Below, in pieces: positions 32,965 to 41,766 of a stretch of 64,000 nucleotides of DNA. The DNA lies in contig NZ_CP144555.1 of the NCBI RefSeq assembly GCF_036607905.1, positions 6,076,001-6,140,000 of the forward strand, written 5' to 3'. The stretch comes from Streptomyces sp. SCSIO 75703. GTDB taxonomy: Bacteria; Actinomycetota; Actinomycetes; Streptomycetales; Streptomycetaceae. The position numbers were made by a program, and so were the translations under genes. Within the stretch, counting starts at the first letter, position 1; the number at the start of each line of letters is the position of its first letter. The notes under the pieces are model-generated. The model worked only from the letters and a program-made list of their open reading frames with translations, made no database searches and was not told where the DNA came from.

Positions 32965-34260
32965 ATGCTCACGCACGACCAGAACGAACTCCTCACCAGG
33001 ACCGGCCCCGGCACCCCGATGGGCGACCTGTTCCGCCGCTACTGGATACCGGCGCTGCTCGCGGAGGAGATCGCCGAACCGGACTGCCCCCCGGTCCGGG
33101 TCAAGCTGCTGGGCGAACAGCTCATCGCCTTCCGCGACTCGCGGGGCCGCATCGGCCTGCTCGACGAGTTCTGCAGCCACCGCACCGCGTCACTCTTCTT
33201 CGGCCGCAACGAGGAGTGCGGACTGCGCTGCTCGTACCACGGCTGGAAGTACGACGTGGACGGCAACTGCGTCGACATGCCGTCCGAGCCGGAGGGTTCG
33301 GCCTTCAAGAACCGCATCAAGCAGCGCTCGTACCCCTGTGTGGAACGCGGCGGTGTCATCTGGACGTACATGGGGCCCGCCGAGCGGCAGCCCGCGCCGC
33401 CCGAACTCGAGTGGGCCGTGCTCGACGACGACCAGCGGTTCGTCTCCAAGCGCCTGCAGGAGTCCAACTACCTCCAGGCGATGGAGGGCGGCATCGACTC
33501 CAGCCACGTCTCCTTCGCACACCGCTTCAACATCGACGACGACCCGATGCACGCCGGCACCGAGGGCCTGCAGTACATCAAGTCGGACACCCGGCCGAAG
33601 TTCGAGGTCGTGGAGTCCGACGGAGGACTGGTGATCGGGGCCCGCCGGGTGGTCGACGAGGAGAGCTACTACTGGCGGATCACCCAGTGGATCATGCCCT
33701 GGTACACGATCATTCCGCCGTTCGGCACGCACAACCCGCTCGGCGGCCACGCCTGGGTCCCCATCGACGACGAGAACTGCTGGGCCTGGAGCATCAACTA
33801 CCACCCCACCCGCCCGCTCCGGGAGGACGAACTGGCGGCCATGCGCGCCGGTGACGGGATCCACGTCAAGTACGTCCCCGGCACCTACCGCCCGGTGGCC
33901 AACCGGGAGAACGACTTCCTCATCGACCGGCAGGCCCAGCGCGAGGGCCGCAGCTTCAGCGGCGTGGAGGGCATCTCCATGCAGGACGCCTCGCTTCAGG
34001 AGAGCATGGGCCGCATCTGCGACCGCACCAAGGAGCGGCTGGGCACCAGCGACGCCGGCATCATCCTGGCCCGGCGCAGGCTGCTCGCCGCGCTGGAGGA
34101 ACTCCAGGAGAGCGGCGACGACGCCGTGCTGCCCGGCACGGACCCGGAGCACCAGCGGGTCCGCTCCACCTCCATGATCCTGCCGACCTCCGTGCCCTTC
34201 CAGGAGGGCGCGCGCGACGCCCTGGTCGCCGTGCCGGGGGAGGACTTCGTCTCCATCTGA
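32965..34260 (+). CDS. Rieske non-heme iron oxygenase, phthalate-dioxygenase type alpha subunit
   Basis: A 431-residue oxygenase. Rieske ligands: Cys70-x-His72 (CSHR) and Cys89-x2-His92 (CSYHGWKY). The mononuclear iron site has bridging Asp178 and His181/His186 in GGIDSSHVSFAH. Homology is to single-subunit PDO-type enzymes (phthalate 4,5-dioxygenase, vanillate demethylase-like), which take electrons from a PDR-type reductase; one is encoded at 39.3 kb. GAGAGGTGAAG precedes the ATG. Substrate unknown; the transporter and regulators suggest an aromatic acid or sulfonate. Confidence 0.92.
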   Translation: MLTHDQNELLTRTGPGTPMGDLFRRYWIPALLAEEIAEPDCPPVRVKLLGEQLIAFRDSRGRIGLLDEFCSHRTASLFFGRNEECGLRCSYHGWKYDVDGNCVDMPSEPEGSAFKNRIKQRSYPCVERGGVIWTYMGPAERQPAPPELEWAVLDDDQRFVSKRLQESNYLQAMEGGIDSSHVSFAHRFNIDDDPMHAGTEGLQYIKSDTRPKFEVVESDGGLVIGARRVVDEESYYWRITQWIMPWYTIIPPFGTHNPLGGHAWVPIDDENCWAWSINYHPTRPLREDELAAMRAGDGIHVKYVPGTYRPVANRENDFLIDRQAQREGRSFSGVEGISMQDASLQESMGRICDRTKERLGTSDAGIILARRRLLAALEELQESGDDAVLPGTDPEHQRVRSTSMILPTSVPFQEGARDALVAVPGEDFVSI

Positions 34261-34342
34261 TCCCCACCGGGCACCCGCCGCCGGCCACGGCCGCCCGAGC
34301 GGGTGCCGCTCCGACCGACTCGACAGACAAGGGAAACTGGGC

Positions 34343-35449
34343 GTGAAAGACAAGAGCGGGCCCGTGAAGGGCCGCACCACGCGGAGAGCGAGGACCGCCG
34401 CGGCTGCCACCACGGCCTCCCTGGCGCTGCTGGCCACCGGCTGCGCCGGAGGCTCCACGGAGGCCGCCTCCGGCGGGGGCGCCTGCGCGGGCCAGACGGT
34501 GCGCGTCGGGGTCACCAAGAGCGCCAGCGACGCACCGTTCTACGTGGCCGAGGAGAAGGGGTACTTCGAGGACCAGGGGCTGAAGGTCCGCTTCCTGCCG
34601 TTCGACTCGGCGGCGAAGATGATCGCCCCGCTCGGCGCCGGGCAGCTCGACGTGGGGGCGGGCGCCCCCTCCGCCGGCTTCTACAACGCCGTGGCCCGGG
34701 ACGTGAAGCTGCGCATCGTCGCCGACAAGGGGTCGATGCCCGAGAACCACGGCTACATGCCGCTGATGGTGCGCAAGGACCTCTACGACAGCGGCGTCAA
34801 GAGCATCCGGGACCTGAAGGGCCTGAAGCTCGCCGAGCCCGCGCAGGCAACCGCGACCTCCAGCACCGCCGCCGTCATGCTCGGCGAGGAAGGACTCGAC
34901 TACGACGACGTCAAACACGAGTACCTGGGCTTCGCCGAGCACGTGACCGCCTACCAGAACAAGGCCATCGACGCCGGGCTGACCACCGAGCCCTCCGCGA
35001 GCATCGCCGAGAGGCAGGGCTTCGCGGTCCGGCTCGCCACCCCGCCCGACTACTACGACAACCAGCAACTGGCCGTCGTGCTCTACGGCGACGCCTTCGC
35101 CGAGAAGAACAGCCAGGTGGGCACCTGCTTCATGACCGCCTACCTGCGCGGCGCGCGTGACTACACGGCCGCGATGTCCGACGGCAAGGTGACCGGCGAC
35201 GGCTCCGAGGAGATCGTCCGCATCGTCAGCAAGGCCACCGGCATCGAACCGAAGCTGTACCAGTCGCTGGTGGCGAACTACGTCCACCCGGACGGCAACG
35301 TCCACGTCGAAAGCCTCCGCCAGGACTACGAGTTCTTCAAGAAGCAGGGCTGGATGGAGGGCAAGGCCTCCGTCGACGAGCTGGTCGACACCTCGTTCGC
35401 CGAGGCGGCGGTGAAGGAACTCGGCCCCTACGAGAAGTCCGGCTCCTAG
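34343..35449 (+). CDS. ABC importer substrate-binding lipoprotein (NMT1/SsuA/TauA type)
   Basis: A 368-residue lipoprotein with a GTG start; lipobox LATGC at about residue 34. VRVGVTKSASDAPFYVAEEKGYFEDQGLKV is the standard opening of NMT1-like binding proteins (nitrate, taurine, sulfonate, thiamine precursor, aromatic acids). GAGAPSAGFYNAVARD forms the ligand lobe. It works with the permease and ATPase that follow. Confidence 0.9.
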   Translation: MKDKSGPVKGRTTRRARTAAAATTASLALLATGCAGGSTEAASGGGACAGQTVRVGVTKSASDAPFYVAEEKGYFEDQGLKVRFLPFDSAAKMIAPLGAGQLDVGAGAPSAGFYNAVARDVKLRIVADKGSMPENHGYMPLMVRKDLYDSGVKSIRDLKGLKLAEPAQATATSSTAAVMLGEEGLDYDDVKHEYLGFAEHVTAYQNKAIDAGLTTEPSASIAERQGFAVRLATPPDYYDNQQLAVVLYGDAFAEKNSQVGTCFMTAYLRGARDYTAAMSDGKVTGDGSEEIVRIVSKATGIEPKLYQSLVANYVHPDGNVHVESLRQDYEFFKKQGWMEGKASVDELVDTSFAEAAVKELGPYEKSGS

Positions 35450-35725
35450 CCGGGGCGTCGTTCGGACCTCCGCGGAGACCGGACGACACACCCCGGCCCC
35501 TGCCCCCCCGGCTCCACCCCGCCCGGCACGCACAACCCCGGCCCACCACCGGGAACCGCCCGCAGCCGCGTCGCCGGGCCGGTCCGAGTACGCCCCGTAC
35601 GAGGCCATCCCCGCGCTTCGCGACCGCAGGCACCAGACGCCGCGGGCCACGCGCCCTCCGGGCCGGCGGCGCCCTCTGTCACACAAGGCCCGGGCCACCA
35701 CCGGCCCGGCCCCGAAGGAGTGCTC

Positions 35726-36583
35726 ATGTCCCCTCCAGCCACGTCCGCCCCGACCCCCGCCACCAGCCCGGCCCCGGGGGCCGTTCCCGAAGGGGGCCCG
35801 CCCGTCCGGCGCGAGCGCCGGATCAGCCCTCGGCAGCGCGACCGCCTCCTCGCCGTCGTCACCCCGCTGGCGCTTCTGCTGGTCTGGGAGATCCTCGCCC
35901 GCGCCGGCGCCATCGACGCGCGGTTCTTCCCCGCGCCCAGCGACATCTTCCAGCGCATGATCGAGTCGATCTCCAACGGTGAGCTGTGGGGCCACACCTG
36001 GGCCAGCCTGCGGCGACTCTTCTTCGGCTTCTGGCTCGGCCTGGTGCCGGGCCTGCTGCTGGGCGTCGTCATGGGACTGAGCCGAGGCGTGCGGGCCGCG
36101 CTCTCGCCGCTGGTCTCGGGCACCTATCCGATCCCCAAGAGCGCGCTGCTGCCGCTGATCCTGCTCGTCTTCGGACTCGGTGAGATGTCGAAGGTCGTCA
36201 TGGTCGCGATCGGCGTGTTCTACCCCGTCATCCTCAACACCACTGCCGGGGTCCTCCAGATCCAGCCGATCTACTACGACGTGGCGAAGAACTTCGGCGC
36301 CAAGCGGCTCCAGGTGTTCCGCACCGTGGCCGTCCCCGGTGCCATGCCCAGCATCATGACCGGCGTCGAACTGGGCGCCGGGCTGGGCCTGATCCTGATC
36401 GCGATCGCCGAGATGGTGGGGGCCGAGTCGGGCCTCGGCTTCATGATCTGGAACGCCTGGCAGCTCTACTCCGTCGAGACGATGTACGTCGGCCTGCTGG
36501 TCATCGCCCTCATCGGGTACGCCATGTCGCTGCTACTCGGCTCGATCGCCCGCGCCATCACCCCCTGGAAGGCCGACCGATGA
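35726..36583 (+). CDS. ABC importer permease (SsuC/TauC type)
   Basis: A 285-residue permease; the ATG at 35726 is five bases after GAAGGAG, whereas GTG 35720 overlaps that site. Six hydrophobic segments follow a Pro-rich N-terminus; the EAA loop is in ...AKNFGAKRLQVFRTVAVPGAMPSIMTGV. Coupled to the ATPase by ATGA. Confidence 0.9.
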   Translation: MSPPATSAPTPATSPAPGAVPEGGPPVRRERRISPRQRDRLLAVVTPLALLLVWEILARAGAIDARFFPAPSDIFQRMIESISNGELWGHTWASLRRLFFGFWLGLVPGLLLGVVMGLSRGVRAALSPLVSGTYPIPKSALLPLILLVFGLGEMSKVVMVAIGVFYPVILNTTAGVLQIQPIYYDVAKNFGAKRLQVFRTVAVPGAMPSIMTGVELGAGLGLILIAIAEMVGAESGLGFMIWNAWQLYSVETMYVGLLVIALIGYAMSLLLGSIARAITPWKADR

Positions 36584-37476
36584 CGAACCAGAAGGGCATC
36601 ACCACGCTGCCGGGCACGGAACCGGGCACCGCCGTGGACACCTCCGCCGCCACGGCCGCCCCGCCCACCGACATCAAGATCGCCACCCGCGGCCTGCGCA
36701 AGGAGTTCCGCTCCCAGGGGAGCGTGGTCACCGCGCTCGACGCACTCGACCTGGACATCCCACGGGGCCAGTTCTTCGTGATCGTCGGCCCCAGCGGGTG
36801 CGGCAAGACCACCCTGCTGCGCATCCTCGCCAGGCTGGAGGAGGAGACCAGCGGGCACGTCGAGGTGTGCGGGCCGACCGCCGGCCGGCCCGAGAACTCC
36901 CTCGTCTTCCAGGGCGACTCCCTCTTCCCCTGGATGACCGTCCGGGACAACGCCTCGTACGGGCTGCGCATGCGCCGCGTGCCGGAGGACCGGATCCAGG
37001 AAACGGTCGGCCACTACCTGGCCAAGACCGGGCTGACCCAGTTCGCCGACTGCTACCCGCACCAGCTCTCCGGCGGTATGCGCCAGCGCGTCTCCATCGC
37101 CCGCGCCTTCGCCAACGACCCCGACATCCTGCTGATGGACGAGCCGTTCTCCGCACTCGACGAGCAGAACAAGACACTGCTCCAGGAGGAGTTGCTGCGG
37201 ATCTGGGAGGAGACCCGCAAGACGGTCGTCTTCATCACGCACAGCGTGGACGAGGCGGTGACCCTCGGCGACCGGATCATGGTGATGACCGCGCGGCCGG
37301 GCCGCGCCAAGGCGTTCTTCGACGTCCCCTTCGAACGCCCCCGGCACGTCCTCGAACTGCGGCAGCAACCGGAGTACGGCGAGATGGTCTACGACATCTG
37401 GCAGCACCTCCGCGAAGAGGTCGACAACAGCCAGGCCGCACCGCCGGCCCCCAAGCGCCGGAGGTTCCGGCGATGA
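36580..37476 (+). CDS. ABC importer ATP-binding protein (SsuB/TauB type)
   Basis: A 298-residue ATPase. Walker A GPSGCGKTT, Q-loop VFQGDSLFPWMTV, signature LSGGMRQRVSIARAF, Walker B ILLMDEPFSALD, switch His in ITHSVDEAV. An N-terminal Ala/Thr-rich stretch of about 30 residues precedes the domain. Ends in an ATGA overlap with the alcohol dehydrogenase gene, so uptake and oxidation genes share a transcript. Confidence 0.92.
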   Translation: MTNQKGITTLPGTEPGTAVDTSAATAAPPTDIKIATRGLRKEFRSQGSVVTALDALDLDIPRGQFFVIVGPSGCGKTTLLRILARLEEETSGHVEVCGPTAGRPENSLVFQGDSLFPWMTVRDNASYGLRMRRVPEDRIQETVGHYLAKTGLTQFADCYPHQLSGGMRQRVSIARAFANDPDILLMDEPFSALDEQNKTLLQEELLRIWEETRKTVVFITHSVDEAVTLGDRIMVMTARPGRAKAFFDVPFERPRHVLELRQQPEYGEMVYDIWQHLREEVDNSQAAPPAPKRRRFRR

Positions 37477-38705
37477 CGGCGGCCACTGCCCGCACCGCCC
37501 TGGCCGCCGTGGCCCTGCCCGGGGGCGGCACCGAAGTCCGCTCCTTCCCACTGCCGCCGAGCGGTGCGGACAGCGGGTTGCTGCGCGTGGAGGCCAGCGG
37601 CGTCTGCGGCACCGACGTCTCCCTGTACGCCGACGGGGTCGCCCGGCCGACCGTCCTCGGTCACCACGTCCACGGCCGGATCACCGAGATCGGCGATGTC
37701 GCTGCCCGCCGCTGGGGCGTCGCCCCCGGGGACCGGGTGGTGATCGAGGAGTACCTGCCGTGCCGGGCCTGCGGGCAGTGCGCCGCCGGACGCTACCGGC
37801 TCTGCCCGCGCACCGACCTGTGGCACGGGGGCCGCCGCGTCGGTCTCGTCCCGGCCGACGAGGAACCCTCGCTGTGGGGCGGCAACGCCCAGTACCTGTA
37901 CCTGCCGCCGGAGGCCGTCGTCCACCCGGTGCCGGAGGAGGTACCGGAAGAGCTCACCGCGTGGACACTGCCGCTGGCCAACGCGCTCGACTGGGTACGG
38001 GGCGCCGGAGAGCTCCGGGCGGGCGAGACGGTCGTGATCCTGGGGCCGGGCCACCACGGGCTCGCCGCTGTCACCGCCGCCCTGCACGGCGGGGCCGGCA
38101 CGGTCGTCGTGGCCGGGCTGGCACGCGACCGCGCCAGGCTGGAGATCGCCGCGGACCTGGGGGCGGACACCGTGGAACTCACCGAAACCGCGTCGGACTC
38201 CGGGCCCCGGGACCCGCACGCGGAACCCGGCCGGCCGGGGCCGGGGGAGACGGGCGCGACGGACTCGGGCACCGCGCTGCACGAGCACGTCGCCCGCCTC
38301 ACCGGGGGCCGGATGGCCGACGTCGTCCTGGACCTCACCGGCTCCGGGGCCGCGACCGCCACCGGGGCGCTGGGGCTGCTCGCCCACGGAGGCCGGATCG
38401 TCGTCGCGGGCGGCAAGGGGGCGGCCTCCTCCCCTCTGGACACCGGGCTGCTGACCCGGCTCACCGCGACCGTCCGCGGGGTGCGCGGCCGGGCCCCCGA
38501 GCGGGTCACCCAGAGCATCCGGCTCCTGGCCACCGCCGGAGCGGCGCTGGCGAAGGTGCCGACCGTCCACCTGCCGCTGGACGAGGTCGGCCCGGCGCTC
38601 GACCGGCTGGCGGCCGGGACGGGGCCGCAGACCCCGCACGTCGTCGTCCGGCCGTGGGCCGACCCGCGGCCGGCACCTGGTCAAGAGCGAGAGGAAGACC
38701 GATGA
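37473..38705 (+). CDS. Zinc-dependent alcohol dehydrogenase family protein
   Basis: A 410-residue medium-chain dehydrogenase. Catalytic-zinc region GVCGTDVSLYADG and GHHVHGRITEIG (His where GHE is usual), structural-zinc loop CRACGQCAAGRYRLC with four Cys, and nucleotide-binding GPGHHGLAAVTAAL. A disordered insert of about 35 residues (rich in Gly, Pro, Asp) sits in the coenzyme domain after ADTVELTE. It may oxidise an alcohol or cis-diol intermediate of the Rieske reaction (inference). Confidence 0.85.
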   Translation: MTAATARTALAAVALPGGGTEVRSFPLPPSGADSGLLRVEASGVCGTDVSLYADGVARPTVLGHHVHGRITEIGDVAARRWGVAPGDRVVIEEYLPCRACGQCAAGRYRLCPRTDLWHGGRRVGLVPADEEPSLWGGNAQYLYLPPEAVVHPVPEEVPEELTAWTLPLANALDWVRGAGELRAGETVVILGPGHHGLAAVTAALHGGAGTVVVAGLARDRARLEIAADLGADTVELTETASDSGPRDPHAEPGRPGPGETGATDSGTALHEHVARLTGGRMADVVLDLTGSGAATATGALGLLAHGGRIVVAGGKGAASSPLDTGLLTRLTATVRGVRGRAPERVTQSIRLLATAGAALAKVPTVHLPLDEVGPALDRLAAGTGPQTPHVVVRPWADPRPAPGQEREEDR

Positions 38706-39211
38706 ACAGCACACGGCGCTCCTACGAGGCGAACGTCCTCGTCGTGCCGCTCGGTGCCGACGCCGTACGAACCCAGGAGGCGTTCGCCGGCCGCGGCCTG
38801 GACGGGGTGATGACCGTGCACGGCGTCACCGAACCGGCCCCGGCCGGCCACGCCGCCGCCAGGCTCGCCTGCGCGCCGCTGCACCGCGACGGCTGGCGGC
38901 CGCCGGCCACCGGACTCGGCGTCGACGCCCTGGTGGACGGGGCCGACATGGTGGTGCTGCTCGCCGCCGACCTGGCGGAGGTGTCACCGGCGCTCTGCCA
39001 CGCGGTGGCGGACGCCGCCCGCGCCCGGGGCGCACTGATAGCCGCCCTGATCGTCGGCTCGGAGAACTGGGACACCCCGCGCGGCAACACCGCGATGGCC
39101 GCCCTGCGCGAGGCCACCGACATGCTCGTCGTGGTACGCGGCGTGGCGCTGGCCGCCTCCTTCCTCGACGTCCTGCGCGGTGGCGCCCGCGAACCCGCGG
39201 CAGCCCCGTAG
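38702..39211 (+). CDS. Small FtsZ-like protein of unknown function
   Basis: A 169-residue protein coupled by ATGA to the dehydrogenase gene. ANVLVVPLGADAVRTQEAF opens a Rossmann-like strand-helix, and GADMVVLLAADLAE, ARARGALIAALIVGS and LREATDMLVVVR resemble the central strands of FtsZ (ADMVFV, A..GALVVGVVT, L...VDTLIVI). The tubulin signature GGGTGSG is replaced by AADLAEVSP, so GTP binding is doubtful. Conserved function unknown; position in a catabolic operon argues against a role in division. Confidence 0.55.
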   Translation: MNSTRRSYEANVLVVPLGADAVRTQEAFAGRGLDGVMTVHGVTEPAPAGHAAARLACAPLHRDGWRPPATGLGVDALVDGADMVVLLAADLAEVSPALCHAVADAARARGALIAALIVGSENWDTPRGNTAMAALREATDMLVVVRGVALAASFLDVLRGGAREPAAAP

Positions 39212-39265
39212 TCACCCCGCGCCCCCAGAAACCGCCCACGGCCCGACGTCACGATTGCGATACCG

Positions 39266-40333
39266 ATGACCGACGTGTTGAACCCTCCCCCGGCGCCGCT
39301 CGCCGCCGCCGACGCCCCAGCCGACCGCAGCGCCGACGGCAGCGAGGCGGTACGCGAACTACTGGTGCGGAGCACGACCTGGCAGGCCGACGGCGTGCTC
39401 TCGCTGCGCCTGGTCGACCCGTCCGGGGCTCCGCTGCCGCCCTGGCGCCCCGGCGCCCACCTGGACCTGGTGCTGCCTTCCGGCCTGGTCCGTCAGTACT
39501 CACTCTGTGGCAGCCCCGAGGACCGGCACGGCTACACGGTCGCCGTGCTGCTGGTCGGCGACGGCCGCGGCGGCTCCCGCGAGGTCCACGAGACGGCCCT
39601 GGTCGGCCGGACCGTTTCCGTCCGCGGGCCCCGCAACCGCTTCCCGCTGGTCGAGGCGGAGCACCACCTCTTCATCGCGGGCGGCATCGGCATCACGCCG
39701 ATTCTGGCGATGGCGCGGGAAGTGAACGCCCGGGGACGGGACTGGCGGCTGGCATACGGCGGCAGGTCCCGGTCGTCCATGGCGTTCACCGAGGAGCTGC
39801 GGGCGCTGGGACCCGACCGGATCGCGTTCGTACCCCAGGACGAGTGCGGGCCGCTGGACCTCGACGCGCTGCTCGCCGATGTCCAGCCGGACACGGCCGT
39901 CTACTGCTGCGGACCTGAGGGACTGCTCGCCGCCGTCCAGCAGCGCCACCACGACAGCGGGGCCGCTTTCGCACTGCACTTCGAGCGTTTCGGCGCCCCG
40001 GTGACCGCCAGGTCGGCCGCGGACTCCGGCGGATCCGGCGCCCCGGGCGACGCGCCGGTGCCGGCGAGCGCCTTCGAGGTCGAACTGCGCCGCTCCGGCC
40101 AGGTGCTGACGGTCCCGCCGGACCGCTCGATCCTCGACACGATCCGCGAGGTGGCACCACAGGTGATGTCCTCCTGCGAGGAGGGCTTCTGCGGCACCTG
40201 CGAGACCCCGGTGCTGGAGGGCGTCCCGGAGCACCACGACACGCTGCTGAGCGAACGGGAGCGGGAGCGCGGAAAGACCATGATGATCTGCGTCGGCCGG
40301 TCGAAGACGCCCCGGCTGGTACTCGACCTCTGA
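39266..40333 (+). CDS. PDR/VanB-type oxygenase reductase (FMN, NAD, [2Fe-2S])
   Basis: A 355-residue reductase. The FMN-binding motif RQYSLCGSP lies near 75, the NAD-binding GGIGITPILAMARE near 145, and a C-terminal plant-type ferredoxin domain carries CEEGFCGTC plus the later Cys in MMICVGRS. Domain order FMN-NAD-[2Fe-2S] is that of phthalate dioxygenase reductase and VanB; it should feed electrons to the Rieske oxygenase at 33-34.3 kb. Fifty-four bases after the FtsZ-like gene, last in the cluster. Confidence 0.92.
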   Translation: MTDVLNPPPAPLAAADAPADRSADGSEAVRELLVRSTTWQADGVLSLRLVDPSGAPLPPWRPGAHLDLVLPSGLVRQYSLCGSPEDRHGYTVAVLLVGDGRGGSREVHETALVGRTVSVRGPRNRFPLVEAEHHLFIAGGIGITPILAMAREVNARGRDWRLAYGGRSRSSMAFTEELRALGPDRIAFVPQDECGPLDLDALLADVQPDTAVYCCGPEGLLAAVQQRHHDSGAAFALHFERFGAPVTARSAADSGGSGAPGDAPVPASAFEVELRRSGQVLTVPPDRSILDTIREVAPQVMSSCEEGFCGTCETPVLEGVPEHHDTLLSERERERGKTMMICVGRSKTPRLVLDL

Positions 40334-40459
40334 CCCGCCGGCAACGGCGTCCGCACCCGAGGCAGTGTCCCGCGGCGGTCCCGTCGAGCCACCGCCGGCC
40401 GCTGATCCCGCCCAGGGCGTACGGTCCGAAGCCCGACGTCGGCCTCGCCCCGCTGCGAC

Positions 40460-40487
40460 ACGGGGGTCCGGCCGCGGCCGGCCCCGT
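40460..40487. terminator. Hairpin between the reductase and the WxL-type gene
   Basis: CCGGCCG-CGGCCGG (40468-40481) is flanked by ACGGGG (40460-40465) and CCCCGT (40482-40487), giving an almost continuous stem with a GT bulge, between convergent genes. Confidence 0.5.
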
Positions 40488-40510
40488 ACCGCACTCGGCC
40501 GGGTGATCCG

Positions 40511-41629
40511 TCACCGGCTTCCGCGGGCTCCGGACCCAGCGTCGTGGTCGAGCGCTCCGACATGCGCGACGGCGCCTTCCGCCTCCCGGCCTGGGCCGTG
40601 ACCGCCCTCGGCCTCGGTCGGCGCGACCGCGGTCGACGCCCCGCCCCGACGGCGGCGGCTGCGGTGAACCGAGCCGGCGGCCACCGACGCGCACAGGGCG
40701 ACGAGGCAGAGCAGCAGCGTCCAGGGAACGGTCCAGGCGTGGGCCGTGGTCTTCGCACCGGCGAGCGGCGCGACCGAGCCGGACGCGTCGGTGAGGAGCG
40801 GGACGAGGGTGACCGTCCCCGTCGACCGCAGCGCGGGAGCCACGCCGCGGACCGGCACGGTGACCTTCCAGGTCTGGCCGGGGAGCAGCGCGGGCGAGTC
40901 GTCGATGTGGCCTGCGCGGGCCGTCATGGCCCCGAACGGGCCGGACAGGGACACTGTCTGACGTGCCGTCAGAATGGTGTTGCCCGTGTTGTGGAGGGTG
41001 TAGGTGACGGTGGCGTCTCCCTTGCCGAACGGATGCGCCGTCCCCGAGTACCGCACGCGCAGGTCCCGCACCGCGAGCTTCGGCTCGAGCGCGCCGCCCA
41101 CGCGCAGCCGGATCCGGATGCCGAGGCGGCGGCCCGTATCGTCGCCGTCCGCCGGCGAGGTGACGATGCCGCCCATGTAGTCGCCGGGCGCGGCGTCGTG
41201 CGGCACGGTGAGCGTGAACGGCACCTTGACCGACCCGCCGGGCCGGACCGTCACGTCCGGTCGGTCCGTACGGACCCACGCACCCACGCGTGTCGACTTC
41301 GCGTCCTCGGCGACCAGGTCGAGCCTGCCGGCCTCGTCGGTGAACGCGTCGGCGGCGTACACGGCCAGCCGGAGCGGTGTGGTGCCGTGGTTGACCACGA
41401 CGAGAGCGTCCTCGACGTGCCCGCCGGGATTGACGGTGTAGCCGTAGTTGGGCCGGCCGGAACCGAAGTCGTTGGAGGCCGTCCTCACGGCCCAGGAGAC
41501 GTCGCCGTCCGCCGCCACCGCGGGTCCGGCGCCCGTTCCGAGGACGGCGAGCACGGCGAGCAGGGCCACGACGGCGGACCGGAGGAGGGCTGTGGCGGCA
41601 GTGGTGGTACGCGGTCTGGTCGGGCGCAT
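40511..41629 (-). CDS. WxL-interacting-like (DUF916) surface protein
   Basis: A 372-residue exported protein: a signal peptide ending near PAVA-ADGDVSW, then two Ig-like domains with GYTVNPGGHVEDALVVVNHG and VKVPFTLTVPHDAAPGDYMGGI, both typical of DUF916/WxLIP, then one transmembrane helix (WTVPWTLLLCLVALCASV) and a basic, disordered cytosolic tail. It is probably membrane-anchored and binds other wall proteins. Downstream of the phosphatase gene on the same strand. Confidence 0.8.
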   Translation of the reverse strand: MRPTRPRTTTAATALLRSAVVALLAVLAVLGTGAGPAVAADGDVSWAVRTASNDFGSGRPNYGYTVNPGGHVEDALVVVNHGTTPLRLAVYAADAFTDEAGRLDLVAEDAKSTRVGAWVRTDRPDVTVRPGGSVKVPFTLTVPHDAAPGDYMGGIVTSPADGDDTGRRLGIRIRLRVGGALEPKLAVRDLRVRYSGTAHPFGKGDATVTYTLHNTGNTILTARQTVSLSGPFGAMTARAGHIDDSPALLPGQTWKVTVPVRGVAPALRSTGTVTLVPLLTDASGSVAPLAGAKTTAHAWTVPWTLLLCLVALCASVAAGSVHRSRRRRGGASTAVAPTEAEGGHGPGREAEGAVAHVGALDHDAGSGARGSR

Positions 41630-41766
41630 CTGAGGGTCCTCGGACGAGTCGGGGCGGTGAGGGCGGAACGGGAGTGGGGCGGGCACCCGGCGGTACCCGC
41701 CCCACCGGTGGAGCGGACCGGAACGGCCGGGCACGGTCGGCGTCGGTGTCCCGGCGTCCGGGTCGG

